From the NCBI RefSeq assembly GCF_036010485.1, contig NZ_CP108568.1, positions 2,688,001 to 2,752,000 on the forward strand: a stretch of DNA of 64,000 bases. The letters run 5' to 3'. The DNA comes from Streptomyces sp. NBC_01198 (GTDB taxonomy: Bacteria > Actinomycetota > Actinomycetes > Streptomycetales > Streptomycetaceae). A program made the position numbers and the translations under genes. The notes under the pieces are model-generated. The model made no database searches. It was given only the letters and a program-made list of their open reading frames with translations, and had not been told where the DNA came from. Positions 1 through 7,593 of this stretch are shown in pieces (position 1 is the first letter of the stretch; each line of letters begins with the position of its first letter).

Positions 1-108
1 GAGCACCGCGCGCGGCCGGGTCGCGGTGTACCAGCTGATCCGAGCGGGTCCCGCCGGGGTGGCGACCTCTTCGGTGCGGGCGGCGGCGGGGGAGGGCGGT
101 GCGTCCAT
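1..108 (-). CDS. Alpha/beta hydrolase family protein, N-terminal fragment (runs off the window)
   Basis: Thirty-six codons are open from an ATG at 108 to the window edge, giving a product that begins MDAPPSPAAART and continues ARISWYTATRPRAVL. This matches, from memory, the start of the small alpha/beta hydrolases of the KANL3/Tex30 type that often lie next to the SRAP gene in streptomycetes. The ATG overlaps the TGA of the SRAP gene as TGATG, so the two are probably translated in a coupled way. The catalytic part lies outside the window, so the family call rests on the N-terminus and the context only. Confidence 0.6.
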   Translation of the reverse strand, partial: MDAPPSPAAARTEEVATPAGPARISWYTATRPRAVL

Positions 109-923
109 CAGAAGAGTGTCTCCTCTTCGGGCGCTGGCAGCTCGTCGAGCAGCTCGGGCCCGTTGTTCGCGACGTTGCTCACCGCGATGCCCACCGGATA
201 CGCCCGCATCAGGCCCGCCCGGGGCGCGGCGAGCAGGTCGCGCAGCGCGTCGGGGTCGGTGGTGGCCGGGTCGAGCCAGGCGTCCCACCGGTCGGGGGTC
301 ATCATCAGCGGCATCCGGGGGTGGATGTCGGCCAGCGCGCGCGGCCCGCGCCCGTCGAAGCCGGCCAGCGCCCCGGTCTCGGCCGCGGTGGTGATCACCG
401 TGCAGGTCGTCCACCAGGCGCGCGGGTGGTCGTCGGGCAGGGCGCGGTCGCGCCAGAACTCGTACAGCCCGGCCATCGCCATCACCGAGCCGTCGGCGGG
501 CGTGACGAAATACGGCTGCTTGCGGGCCCGCTTGCGCTTGCCCTGCTCCTCAAGCGCCCGCTCGCCGGGCGCGGTGACCCACTCGTAGTAGCCGTCGGCC
601 GGTATCAGGCAGCGCCTGGCCGCCAGGGCGCCGCGGAAGGAGGGTTTCTCGGCCACCGTCTCGGCCCGCGCGTTGATCAGCCTGACGCCCCCCTCGGGGC
701 TCTTCGCCCACGACGGCACCAGGCCCCAGCGCAGCACCCGCAGCTGGCGTACCGGATCGGGGGAACCGGAACCGCGCAGCGGGCGGTCCAGTACGACAGG
801 GACGTCCTTCGTCGGCGCCACGTTGTAGTCCGGGGCGAGCGCCTCGGTGGGCTCCCATGCCGTGACCCCGAAGAGGCCCGTCAGGTCCTCCGGTTTCCGG
901 CTCGCCGCATATCGACCGCACAT
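108..923 (-). CDS. SRAP family protein (YedK/HMCES-type abasic-site crosslinker)
   Basis: SRAP proteins form a covalent thiazolidine link with abasic sites in single-stranded DNA through the N-terminal cysteine. Starting at 923 places Cys at residue 2 (MCGRY), which is required for the chemistry after Met removal; the upstream in-frame ATG at 992 would bury it and is rejected. Other active-site residues are visible: Asn34 in YNVAPT, Asn84 in NARAET, Glu114 in GYYEW and His201 in HPRMP. The length of 271 residues is slightly above the E. coli YedK size because of a basic insert near residue 125-137 (EEQGKRKRARKQ). It is followed by an overlapping hydrolase gene. Confidence 0.95.
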   Translation of the reverse strand: MCGRYAASRKPEDLTGLFGVTAWEPTEALAPDYNVAPTKDVPVVLDRPLRGSGSPDPVRQLRVLRWGLVPSWAKSPEGGVRLINARAETVAEKPSFRGALAARRCLIPADGYYEWVTAPGERALEEQGKRKRARKQPYFVTPADGSVMAMAGLYEFWRDRALPDDHPRAWWTTCTVITTAAETGALAGFDGRGPRALADIHPRMPLMMTPDRWDAWLDPATTDPDALRDLLAAPRAGLMRAYPVGIAVSNVANNGPELLDELPAPEEETLF

Positions 924-1033
924 GGGTGCCAGACTGCCACGATCACCGGCCCCGGCGGCGGCCGGATCGCAAGGACGTACGAGCAGACGCACGGCGGAAG
1001 ACGCAGCGCGGGACGTAAGGGAATGGGCGCCGA

Positions 1034-1747
1034 ATGAACGTCGCGAACCTCAGCGAGATGTGGGACCGGCTGACCGGGACGCAGACCGATCCACCGCGCT
1101 GGCTGATCGGCGCGACGGCCGTGGTGGCGCTGGCCGCGGTGCTCTACGGATCGGTGTGGCGGGTGGTGCGCAACGCGGTGACGATCGCGCACGAGGGCGG
1201 CCACGGTCTGGTGGCGCTGCTCAGCGGCCGGCGACTCGACGGCATAAGGCTGCATTCGGACACCTCGGGGTTGACGGTCTCCCGGGGCAAGCCGCACGGC
1301 CTGGGCATGGTGCTGACCGCCGCGGCCGGTTACACGGCGCCACCGCTGCTGGGCCTGGCGGGCGCCGCCCTGCTCGCCGCCGGCCACATAACCGCACTGC
1401 TGTGGGGGGCCACGGCGCTGCTGCTGGTGATGCTGGTGATGATCCGCAACGCGTACGGGGCACTGACCGTGGTGCTGACCGGGGCGCTCTTCCTGCTGGT
1501 GTCCTGGCTGACCAAGGCGCAAGTGCAGGCGGCCTTCGCGTATCTGGTGGTCTGGTTCCTGCTGGCGGGCGGCACCCGGCCGGTGGCGGAGCTGCAGCGC
1601 AGCAGGCGCCGGGACCGCAGGGGCTCCTCGGACGCGGACCAGCTGGGCCGGCTGACCAGCACGCCTGCCGTGCTGTGGCTGTTCTTCTTCTACGTGGTCG
1701 CGGTGTGCTCGCTGATCGTCGGCGGACGCTGGCTGCTGGCCGGCTGA
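1034..1747 (+). CDS. M50-type (S2P-like) integral membrane metallopeptidase
   Basis: The 237-residue product has a membrane segment near residues 22-45, then the zinc motif HEGGH at 53-57, and at least four further hydrophobic segments ending near the C-terminus. This is the arrangement of the peptidase M50B-like family (site-2 protease fold) in Actinobacteria. The second part of the active site (usually NxxPxxxxD) is not obvious; NAYG near residue 139 is the nearest candidate, so activity is not certain. It is divergent from the SRAP gene with about 110 bases between them, which must hold both promoters. The substrate is unknown. Confidence 0.8.
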   Translation: MNVANLSEMWDRLTGTQTDPPRWLIGATAVVALAAVLYGSVWRVVRNAVTIAHEGGHGLVALLSGRRLDGIRLHSDTSGLTVSRGKPHGLGMVLTAAAGYTAPPLLGLAGAALLAAGHITALLWGATALLLVMLVMIRNAYGALTVVLTGALFLLVSWLTKAQVQAAFAYLVVWFLLAGGTRPVAELQRSRRRDRRGSSDADQLGRLTSTPAVLWLFFFYVVAVCSLIVGGRWLLAG

Positions 1748-1938
1748 CCTGCAGCCCGGAGGGCCGGGCCGCAGGGCAGGGCGGCCGCGCCGACCGGCCC
1801 GTTCCGCGGCCGGCCGGCGTCCTGGTGACCCCACGGACCCCGGAATCAGATATTCCGGTCCGGATGACCTTTGCGTGACCCTCGGTTTCCGGGAGGTTTC
1901 GGCGCATTCGCCAACTTATCTCCCCGTACCCGAACCAC

Positions 1939-1944
1939 TACGCT
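1939..1944 (+). promoter_or_regulatory. Candidate -10 element of a leaderless aroA transcript
   Basis: TACGCT ends exactly 7 bases before the aroA ATG, and no ribosome-binding site lies in front of that ATG. A hexamer TTATCT sits 17 bases upstream. The geometry predicts that transcription starts at or next to the start codon. Confidence 0.5.
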
Positions 1945-1951
1945 GGGCCTC

Positions 1952-3283
1952 ATGAGCGACAGCGCCGCGCACTCCCCCCACTGGTGGGCCGCCCCCACCG
2001 CGCCCGGCGCCGTGGACGCGACCGTCACGGTGCCCGGATCGAAGTCGGTCACCAACCGCGCCCTGGTGCTGGCCGCACACTCGTCGGAACCCGGATGGGT
2101 GCGCCGCCCGCTGCGCAGCCGGGACACCGTCCTGATGGCGGAGGCCCTGCGGGCCATGGGCGTGCAGATCGACGAGACGGTCAACCCCGACGGCGGCGAG
2201 GCCTGGCGGATCATCCCGGCGGGGCTGCACGGCCCCGCCACGGTCGATGTCGGGAACGCGGGCACGGTGATGCGCTTCCTGCCGCCGGTGGCCGCGCTCG
2301 CCGACGGCCCGGTCCGCTTCGAGGGCGACGCTCGGGCCTACGAGCGCCCGCTCGGCGGGGTGATCGACGCGCTGCGCGCGCTGGGCGCCCGGATAGACGA
2401 CGAGGGCCGCGGGTCGCTGCCGCTGACGGTGCACGGCGCCGGATCGCTGACCGGCGGTGCGGTGGACGTCGACGCGTCCTCCTCGTCGCAGTTCGTCAGC
2501 GCGCTGCTGCTGTCGGGGCCGCGCTTCAACAAGGGCCTGGAGGTCCGGCACACCGGGCGCACCCTGCCCTCGCTGCCGCACATCCGGATGACGGTGGACA
2601 TGCTGCGCAAGGCCGGCGCCCGGGTGGACGCCCCGCAGGACGGCGGCGCCAGGAACGTCTGGCGGGTCACCGCGGGCGCCCTGCTCGGCCGGGACCTGAC
2701 GGTGGAGCCCGACCTGTCCAACGCGGCGCCCTTCCTGGCCGCCGCCCTGGTCACCGGTGGCCGGGTGACCGTTCCCGGCTGGCCGCGCCGCACCACCCAG
2801 CCGGGTGACGCGCTGCGCGAGATCCTCACCCGGATGGGCGGCTCGTACGAGCAGACCGACAGCGCGCTGACCTTCCGCGGCACCGGCCGGATCCGCGGCA
2901 TCACCGCCGACCTGCACGACGTCGGCGAGCTGGCCCCGGTGATCGCGGCCGTCGCCGCGCTCGCGGAGGGCGAGTCGGTGCTGTCCGGCATCGCGCACCT
3001 GCGGATGCACGAGACCGACCGGCTCGCGGCACTGGCCAAGGAGCTGGGCGAGATGGGCTGCGACATCGCCGAGACCGACGACGGGCTGCGGATCCGGCCG
3101 CGCCCGCTGCACGGCGGCGACTTCCACACCTACGAGGACCACCGGCTGGCCACCGCGGCCGCGGTGCTCGGCCTGGCCGTCGACGGCGTCCGGGTGGAGA
3201 ACGTGGCGACGACCGCCAAGACGCTGCCGGACTTCCCGGAGCTGTGGACGACGATGCTGGGCGCACCGGCGGGGCAGGACTGA
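1952..3283 (+). CDS. aroA: 3-phosphoshikimate 1-carboxyvinyltransferase (EPSP synthase)
   Basis: This enzyme transfers the enolpyruvyl group of PEP to shikimate-3-phosphate in the chorismate pathway, in the cytoplasm. The 443-residue product shows the family landmarks: PGSKSVTNR at residues 28-36 (substrate lysine and serine), GNAGTVMRF from 101, a serine-rich SSSSQF segment, SNAAPFLAAA, RMHETDRL and YEDHR near the end. The start at 1952 (MSDSAAH) is chosen because the longer frame to 1871 adds unconserved sequence and a good -10 hexamer sits 7 bases before this ATG. The next gene, rsgA, starts 3 bases after the stop, so the two form an operon. Confidence 0.97.
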   Translation: MSDSAAHSPHWWAAPTAPGAVDATVTVPGSKSVTNRALVLAAHSSEPGWVRRPLRSRDTVLMAEALRAMGVQIDETVNPDGGEAWRIIPAGLHGPATVDVGNAGTVMRFLPPVAALADGPVRFEGDARAYERPLGGVIDALRALGARIDDEGRGSLPLTVHGAGSLTGGAVDVDASSSSQFVSALLLSGPRFNKGLEVRHTGRTLPSLPHIRMTVDMLRKAGARVDAPQDGGARNVWRVTAGALLGRDLTVEPDLSNAAPFLAAALVTGGRVTVPGWPRRTTQPGDALREILTRMGGSYEQTDSALTFRGTGRIRGITADLHDVGELAPVIAAVAALAEGESVLSGIAHLRMHETDRLAALAKELGEMGCDIAETDDGLRIRPRPLHGGDFHTYEDHRLATAAAVLGLAVDGVRVENVATTAKTLPDFPELWTTMLGAPAGQD

Positions 3284-3286
3284 GCT

Positions 3287-4303
3287 GTGCGGCGCTACGG
3301 CAAGAACCCGGACGAGGACGACATCAGGGTCCGCCCCAACAGCAGGGGGACCCGGCCGCGTACGACCATCAGGCCCAAGCACGAGGACGCCGCCGAGGGC
3401 ATGGTGCTGACGGTGGACCGCGGCCGGCTGACAGTGCTGGTCGACCACCGCGAGGTCACCGCGATGAAGGCCCGCGAGCTGGGCCGCAAGTCCGCGGTCG
3501 TCGGCGACCGGGTCGCGGTGGTCGGCGACCTGTCGGGCGCCAAGGACACGCTGGCCCGGATAGTCAGGGTCGAGGAGCGCAGGTCGGTGCTGCGGCGGAC
3601 CGCGGACGACGACGACCCGTACGAGCGGGTGGTCGTCGCCAACGCCGACCAGCTGGCCATCGTCACCGCGCTCGCCGACCCCGAACCGCGCCCCCGGATG
3701 ATCGACCGCTGCCTGGTGGCGGCCTACGACGCCGGCCTTGACCCGCTGCTGGTCCTCACCAAGTCCGATCTGGCGCCCGCCGAGCCGCTGCTGGAGACCT
3801 ACGGCGCCCTCGACCTGGCCTACGTGGTCACCAACCGGGACGACTTCCTGACCGGCGGGGTGGACCAGATCCGCGAGCGCCTCGCCGGCCGGGTCACCGC
3901 CTTCGTCGGCCACAGCGGCGTCGGCAAGACCACCCTGGTCAACGCCCTGGTGGAGCGTCAGCGCAGCACCGGCGTGGTCAACGCGGTGACCGGGCGCGGC
4001 CGGCACACCACCACCTCGGCCCTCGCGCTGCCGCTGCCGGGCGACGGGCCCGAGGGCGCGGCGGGCTGGGTGATCGACACCCCGGGCGTGCGCTCCTTCG
4101 GCCTGCACCACATCGACCCGTCCCGGGTCATCCAGGCCTTCCCCGACCTGGAACCGGGCACCGCCGAGTGCCCGCGCGGCTGTTCGCACGACGAGAAGGA
4201 CTGCGCGCTGGACGCCTGGGTGGCCGCGGGCCACGCGGAACCCGCCCGTCTCGACTCGCTGCGCCGCCTGCTGGCCACCCGCGAGCGCCGCGAGGGCGAC
4301 TGA
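3287..4303 (+). CDS. rsgA: Ribosome small-subunit-dependent GTPase A
   Basis: RsgA is a circularly permuted GTPase that checks late 30S subunit assembly. The 338-residue protein has an N-terminal OB-like domain, then G4 (TKSD at 158-161), followed by the P-loop GHSGVGKTT at 208-216 and G3 (DTPGVRSFG near 259), an order that shows the permutation. The C-terminal zinc knuckle is present as CPRGCSHDEKDC. Translation starts at a GTG only 3 bases behind the aroA stop, so expression is coupled to aroA. Nothing about the protein is unusual for Actinobacteria. Confidence 0.95.
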   Translation: MRRYGKNPDEDDIRVRPNSRGTRPRTTIRPKHEDAAEGMVLTVDRGRLTVLVDHREVTAMKARELGRKSAVVGDRVAVVGDLSGAKDTLARIVRVEERRSVLRRTADDDDPYERVVVANADQLAIVTALADPEPRPRMIDRCLVAAYDAGLDPLLVLTKSDLAPAEPLLETYGALDLAYVVTNRDDFLTGGVDQIRERLAGRVTAFVGHSGVGKTTLVNALVERQRSTGVVNAVTGRGRHTTTSALALPLPGDGPEGAAGWVIDTPGVRSFGLHHIDPSRVIQAFPDLEPGTAECPRGCSHDEKDCALDAWVAAGHAEPARLDSLRRLLATRERREGD

Positions 4304-4384
4304 CCGGTACGGTTGGGCCGCCTCACTTCCCGTCCCGTGCCGCGTCACTTCGCGGTGTGCTGTGTGATGATCGACAGCGCACAC

Positions 4385-4430
4385 GCCGGTGCACGACCGG
4401 CGGGTACGCGGGTAGACGGGCACCAGCCCG
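4385..4430 (+). other. Two adjacent perfect hairpins in the leader of the SMR exporter gene
   Basis: GCCGGT and ACCGGC pair around a 5-base loop (4385-4401), and CGGGC and GCCCG pair around ACCA (4417-4430), followed by GACAAG. They lie 43 bases before the start codon. SMR genes of this kind are often under guanidine riboswitches, but the loops are not the ACGR tetraloops of the class II type, so this is only a candidate structure. Confidence 0.3.
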
Positions 4431-4472
4431 ACAAGCGGTACGAGCCGAACGAGCCGAAACGGAGGCGCCCGG

Positions 4473-4796
4473 ATGGCCTGGCTCCTGGTGGTGGTCGCGG
4501 GTCTCTTCGAGACCGGCTTCGCGGTCTGCCTCAAGCTGTCGCACGGCTTCACCAGGCTGTGGCCCACCGTCGCCTTCTGCATCTTCGCGCTCGGCTCCTT
4601 CGGCCTGCTCACCCTGTCGTTGAAGAAGCTCGACGTCGGCCCGGCGTATGCCGTGTGGACCGGCATCGGCGCGGCGGGCACCGCGATCTACGGCATGGCC
4701 TTCCTCGGCGACCTGGTCTCCTCGCTCAAGCTCGTCTCGATCTCGCTGGTCCTGGTGGGCGTCATCGGCCTGCAGATCTCCGGCTCCTCGCACTGA
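4473..4796 (+). CDS. Small multidrug resistance family exporter, SugE/Gdx-like
   Basis: The 107-residue protein has the four transmembrane helices of the SMR family, with the essential membrane-embedded glutamate at position 13 (GLFETGF), as in Gdx proteins that exchange guanidinium or small quaternary ammonium compounds for protons. The last helix reads LVLVGVIGLQISGSS, close to SugE. It stands alone; SMR proteins of the Gdx type usually act as homodimers of dual topology, so a single gene is sufficient. The ribosome-binding site GGAGG (4462-4466) lies 6 bases before the start. The leader contains two hairpins that may be regulatory. Substrate is inferred from family only. Confidence 0.88.
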   Translation: MAWLLVVVAGLFETGFAVCLKLSHGFTRLWPTVAFCIFALGSFGLLTLSLKKLDVGPAYAVWTGIGAAGTAIYGMAFLGDLVSSLKLVSISLVLVGVIGLQISGSSH

Positions 4797-4847
4797 CGCC
4801 GGGTCACCGCCCGGTCCGCTCGCGGGGTTTCTCCGGCGGCGGCACCG

Positions 4848-5474
4848 CTAGGGTGCCGGACGCGCGGCCGGTCCGGCCGGCCAGGACAGCAGGCTGCGGA
4901 TCAGCTGGGCGATCCGCAGGCACGGCTCCTGGTCGTCGGCGGCGGGCGCGATCACGTACGACAGCGTCAGGCGCAGCGCCGCCTCGCAGGCCCAGCCGAT
5001 GTCCTCAGGGCGCAGCCGCGGGTAGCCGCGGACGAGCGCGTCGACCGTACGGGCGTGCACGGCGCCCACCAGGCCGGTGTCGGCGCCCACTCCCGCAGCG
5101 GTACGGGCCGCGGGCGGCGCCGGCTCGGCGAAGGGCGGCCGCGGCGGCGGGGAGTCGGTGAGGGCCGAGCGGATCAGCGGGCTGCGGCGGGCGGCCCGCA
5201 GCGTCCAGCCCGCGGCGGCCGCGAAGCACTCTCCCGCGTCGGCGCCGGAGCGCAGCGCGGCGGCCATGGCGCGGTCGACGCCGGCCAGGAAGGCCTCGGA
5301 CTCCCGAAGGGCCAGCGCCCTGCCCAGCCCGTCCTTGCTGCTGAACTCGTTGTAGAGGGTCTGCCGTGACACACCGGCGGCCGCCGCGACCTCGGCCATC
5401 CTGACCGATTCCCAGGGCCGTTCGCCGAGCGCGGCGAAGGCCGCGTCCATGAGTGCGTCTCGCACGGTAGGCAT
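4848..5474 (-). CDS. TetR family transcriptional regulator
   Basis: The 208-residue protein has an N-terminal helix-turn-helix (residues about 25-45: MAEVAAAAGVSRQTLYNEF, then SSKDGLGRAL), which is typical of TetR repressors, and a C-terminal ligand domain of no recognised subfamily, with a Pro-rich patch near residue 110. The start at 5474 has a GGAGG five bases upstream; the very long open frame upstream is an artefact of high GC. The gene is divergent from hisN and convergent with the SMR exporter, so either the exporter or itself is a plausible target; this is inference from position. Confidence 0.88.
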   Translation of the reverse strand: MPTVRDALMDAAFAALGERPWESVRMAEVAAAAGVSRQTLYNEFSSKDGLGRALALRESEAFLAGVDRAMAAALRSGADAGECFAAAAGWTLRAARRSPLIRSALTDSPPPRPPFAEPAPPAARTAAGVGADTGLVGAVHARTVDALVRGYPRLRPEDIGWACEAALRLTLSYVIAPAADDQEPCLRIAQLIRSLLSWPAGPAARPAP

Positions 5475-5544
5475 CGGGGCCTCCAGGCGGTGCCTCCGGG
5501 CCACCGCGAGGGTGGCGGTGTGGCGGACGGACGGCCGTCTACGG

Positions 5545-5573
5545 AGAATTGACGCGGCACCACGGTCTGTCAA
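5545..5573 (-). promoter_or_regulatory. Sigma-70-type promoter of the TetR gene
   Basis: On the minus strand TTGACA (5573-5568) is followed after exactly 17 bases by AATTCT (5550-5545). The -35 is a perfect consensus match. The inferred start is about 65 bases upstream of the TetR ATG. The sequence also contains TTGAC and GTCAA arms, which could form part of an autoregulatory operator. Confidence 0.6.
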
Positions 5574-5608
5574 GGTCCCGCGTCGGCCTCGGCCGCGGAC
5601 CGCCGCGC

Positions 5609-5614
5609 TACTGT
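5609..5614 (+). promoter_or_regulatory. Candidate -10 element of a leaderless hisN transcript
   Basis: TACTGT ends 7 bases before the hisN ATG and there is no purine-rich ribosome site between them. The arrangement repeats that seen at aroA and catR. Confidence 0.5.
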
Positions 5615-5621
5615 TCGGCCC

Positions 5622-6419
5622 ATGCCCGACTTCAACGACGACCTGCGCCTTGCCCACGTGCTGGCCGACGCCGCCGACTCCGCAACGATGGCCCGCTTCA
5701 AGGCACTCGACCTGAAGGTCGAGACGAAACCGGACCTGACCCCGGTCACCGAGGCGGACAAGGAGGCCGAGGAGCTGATCCGCGGTCAGCTCGGCCGGGC
5801 CAGGCCGCGGGACGCGGTGCTCGGCGAGGAGTACGGGAGCCACGGCAACGGTCCGCGGCGCTGGATCGTCGACCCGATCGACGGCACCAAGAACTACGTC
5901 CGCGGGGTGCCGGTGTGGGCCACGCTCATCGCGCTGATGGTACGCGGCGAGCGGGGCGACGAGGGCGTCGTCGGCGTGGTGTCGGCGCCGGCGTTGGGCC
6001 GCCGCTGGTGGGCGGCCAAGGGCAGCGGCGCGTACACCGGGCGCAGCCTGTCGTCGGCGACCCGGCTGCACGTCTCCCGGGTGAGCCGGCTGGAGGACGC
6101 GTCCTTCGCGTACTCCTCGCTGAGCGGCTGGGAGGAGCAGGGCCGCCTCGACGGCTTCCTGCACCTGTCGCGCAACTGCTGGCGTACCCGCGCCTACGGC
6201 GACTTCTGGCCCTACATGATGGTGGCCGAGGGCTCGGTGGACATCTGCGCCGAGCCCGAGCTGAGCCTGTGGGACATGGCGGCCAACGAGGTCATCGTCC
6301 GGGAGGCCGGCGGCCGCTTCACCTCGCTGGACGGGGTGCCAGGACCCTTCGGCGGCAACGCGGCGGCGTCCAACGGGCTGCTGCACGAGGACCTGCTCGG
6401 CTACCTCGGCGGTTCCTGA
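5622..6419 (+). CDS. hisN: Histidinol-phosphatase, inositol monophosphatase family
   Basis: The 265-residue protein belongs to the lithium-sensitive IMPase fold. Metal ligands are visible in the GEEYG motif near residue 69 and in WIVDPIDGTKNYVRG from about residue 84, and the second signature LWDMAANEVIVREAGG lies near 216. The N-terminus (DDLRLAHVLADAADSATMARFKALDLKVETKPD) is that of actinobacterial HisN, which removes phosphate from histidinol phosphate in histidine synthesis. A general inositol or AMP phosphatase role cannot be excluded from sequence alone. It is monocistronic, with a leaderless-type promoter, and divergent from a TetR gene. Confidence 0.88.
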   Translation: MPDFNDDLRLAHVLADAADSATMARFKALDLKVETKPDLTPVTEADKEAEELIRGQLGRARPRDAVLGEEYGSHGNGPRRWIVDPIDGTKNYVRGVPVWATLIALMVRGERGDEGVVGVVSAPALGRRWWAAKGSGAYTGRSLSSATRLHVSRVSRLEDASFAYSSLSGWEEQGRLDGFLHLSRNCWRTRAYGDFWPYMMVAEGSVDICAEPELSLWDMAANEVIVREAGGRFTSLDGVPGPFGGNAAASNGLLHEDLLGYLGGS

Positions 6420-6547
6420 CCCGCGCTACTCGCTGTGCACGGGCCCTTGCCCACCGCAAGGGGCGTGTGTGAGGATGACGGTACCGCTTGTGAATTTGTG
6501 AATCCGTTCACGGAACGGGATCGCACACCACCAGGAGGTGCCTGCCC

Positions 6548-6940
6548 ATGCTGGTCCGCGACGCGATGAGCACGGTCGTTCTCACCATCGGCCCTGCCCA
6601 TACCCTCCGCCAGGCCGCCCAGCTGATGTCCGCCCGCCGCGTCGGCGCGGCCATCGTCCTCGACGCCGACACCTGCGGTCTCGGCATTCTGACCGAGCGC
6701 GACGTGCTCAACGCCGTCGGCGCGGGGCTGAGCCCCGACCAGGAGCCCGTGCACGCCCACACCACCACCGACGTCGTCTTCGCCGCCCCCCAGTGGACCC
6801 TGGAGGAGGCGGCCACCGCCATGCTGCACGGCGGCTTCCGCCATCTGATCGTCCTCGAAGGCCGCGATCCGGTCGGCGTGGTCTCGGTCCGCGACATCAT
6901 CCACTGCTGGGCACCGGTGAAATCCACGGTCCCCGCGTAG
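6548..6940 (+). CDS. Two-CBS-domain protein
   Basis: The 130-residue product consists almost entirely of a tandem pair of CBS domains (roughly residues 3-58 and 72-125), with the repeated hallmark pattern GILTERDVLNAV in the first and GVVSVRDIIHC in the second. CBS pairs bind adenosyl ligands such as AMP or SAM and act as energy or redox sensors. No effector domain is attached, so the partner is unknown. A strong ribosome site (CCAGGAGGTG) precedes the ATG. A hairpin terminator follows. In mycobacteria similar stand-alone proteins are stress-induced, but that link is not shown here. Confidence 0.9.
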   Translation: MLVRDAMSTVVLTIGPAHTLRQAAQLMSARRVGAAIVLDADTCGLGILTERDVLNAVGAGLSPDQEPVHAHTTTDVVFAAPQWTLEEAATAMLHGGFRHLIVLEGRDPVGVVSVRDIIHCWAPVKSTVPA

Positions 6941-6974
6941 GACGCGCACGCGCTCGGCGCCGCCCGGGCGCGAC

Positions 6975-7009
6975 GAAGGGGCCGGAGCCCAATGGCGTCC
7001 GGCCCCTTC
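6975..7009 (+). terminator. Hairpin terminator after the CBS gene
   Basis: Twelve perfectly paired bases (6975-6986 with 6998-7009) close an 11-base loop 35 bases after the stop codon. No T-run follows, as is usual in this GC range. Confidence 0.6.
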
Positions 7010-7110
7010 GGCCTCTCGGTCAGGCGCCTGGTCGGCCGCGGAGGGCCATGGACCGCGACCCCGGGCGCCTGCCGAAGTCCGTACTGCCGGACCCGATCCT
7101 ACCGTAGACA

Positions 7111-7123
7111 TTGTCCAAGACAA
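7111..7123 (+). promoter_or_regulatory. Palindrome upstream of catR, candidate Fur-family operator
   Basis: TTGTC and GACAA arms flank CAA in an AT-richer patch 60 bases before the repressor gene. Fur-family repressors commonly regulate themselves through such sites, but the sequence does not match a defined Fur or PerR box that I can recall. Confidence 0.35.
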
Positions 7124-7169
7124 GAAGTGCCCCAGTCACGGATCCATTCGGACTCCGGACCCGCGCTGT

Positions 7170-7175
7170 TACCCT
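7170..7175 (+). promoter_or_regulatory. Candidate -10 element of a leaderless catR transcript
   Basis: TACCCT ends 7 bases before the ATG at 7183. No ribosome-binding sequence is present in the intervening bases. Confidence 0.45.
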
Positions 7176-7182
7176 GGCACGC

Positions 7183-7593
7183 ATGAGTGACCTGCTGGAA
7201 CGACTGCGCGAACGCGGCTGGCGGCTGACCGCCCAGCGGCGGGTTGTCGCGGAGGTCCTCGACGGCGAGCACGTCCACCTGACCGCCGACGAGGTGCACG
7301 CGCGCGCCACCGAGCGGCTGCCGGAGATCTCCCGCGCCACCGTCTACAACACGCTCGGCGAGATGGTGACCATCGGCGAGGTCATCGAGGTCTCCACGGA
7401 CGGCCGCGCCAAGCGCTACGACCCCAACGCGCACCGGCCGCACCAGCACCTGGTCTGCTCCCGCTGCGGCACCGTCCGCGACGTGCACCCGCAGGGCGAC
7501 CCGCTCGCCGCGCTGCCCGCAGGCGAGCGCTTCGGCTTCGCCGTCTCCACCGCCGAGGTCACCTACCGGGGGCTGTGCCCCGACTGCTCGTAG
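7183..7593 (+). CDS. catR: Fur-family repressor, CatR/PerR-like
   Basis: The 136-residue protein has the Fur winged helix (LTAQRRVVAEVLDG, then SRATVYNTLGEM) and the dimerisation domain with metal residues: the HRPHQHLVCSRCG cluster and the C-terminal CPDC pair, giving two CxxC motifs for structural zinc. Its close resemblance to S. coelicolor CatR (SCO5206 by memory), a peroxide-sensing repressor of catalase, and the order hisN-CBS-catR suggest the same gene. No catalase gene is adjacent, so its target must lie elsewhere. The start MSDLLERLRERGW at 7183 is preferred over 7111 because a -10 hexamer sits 7 bases upstream. It overlaps the convergent HEAT gene by 31 bases. Confidence 0.85.
   Translation: MSDLLERLRERGWRLTAQRRVVAEVLDGEHVHLTADEVHARATERLPEISRATVYNTLGEMVTIGEVIEVSTDGRAKRYDPNAHRPHQHLVCSRCGTVRDVHPQGDPLAALPAGERFGFAVSTAEVTYRGLCPDCS

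Noticed and set aside
108..394. Plus-strand frames at the left end of the window
   Set aside because: They lie opposite the SRAP gene with no recognisable product.
4417..4440. Guanidine riboswitch (class II or III) upstream of the SMR gene
   Set aside because: Loops are GCACG and ACCA rather than ACGR, and only part of the class III core is matched (GACAAG). Kept as an unexplained structure, not called a riboswitch.
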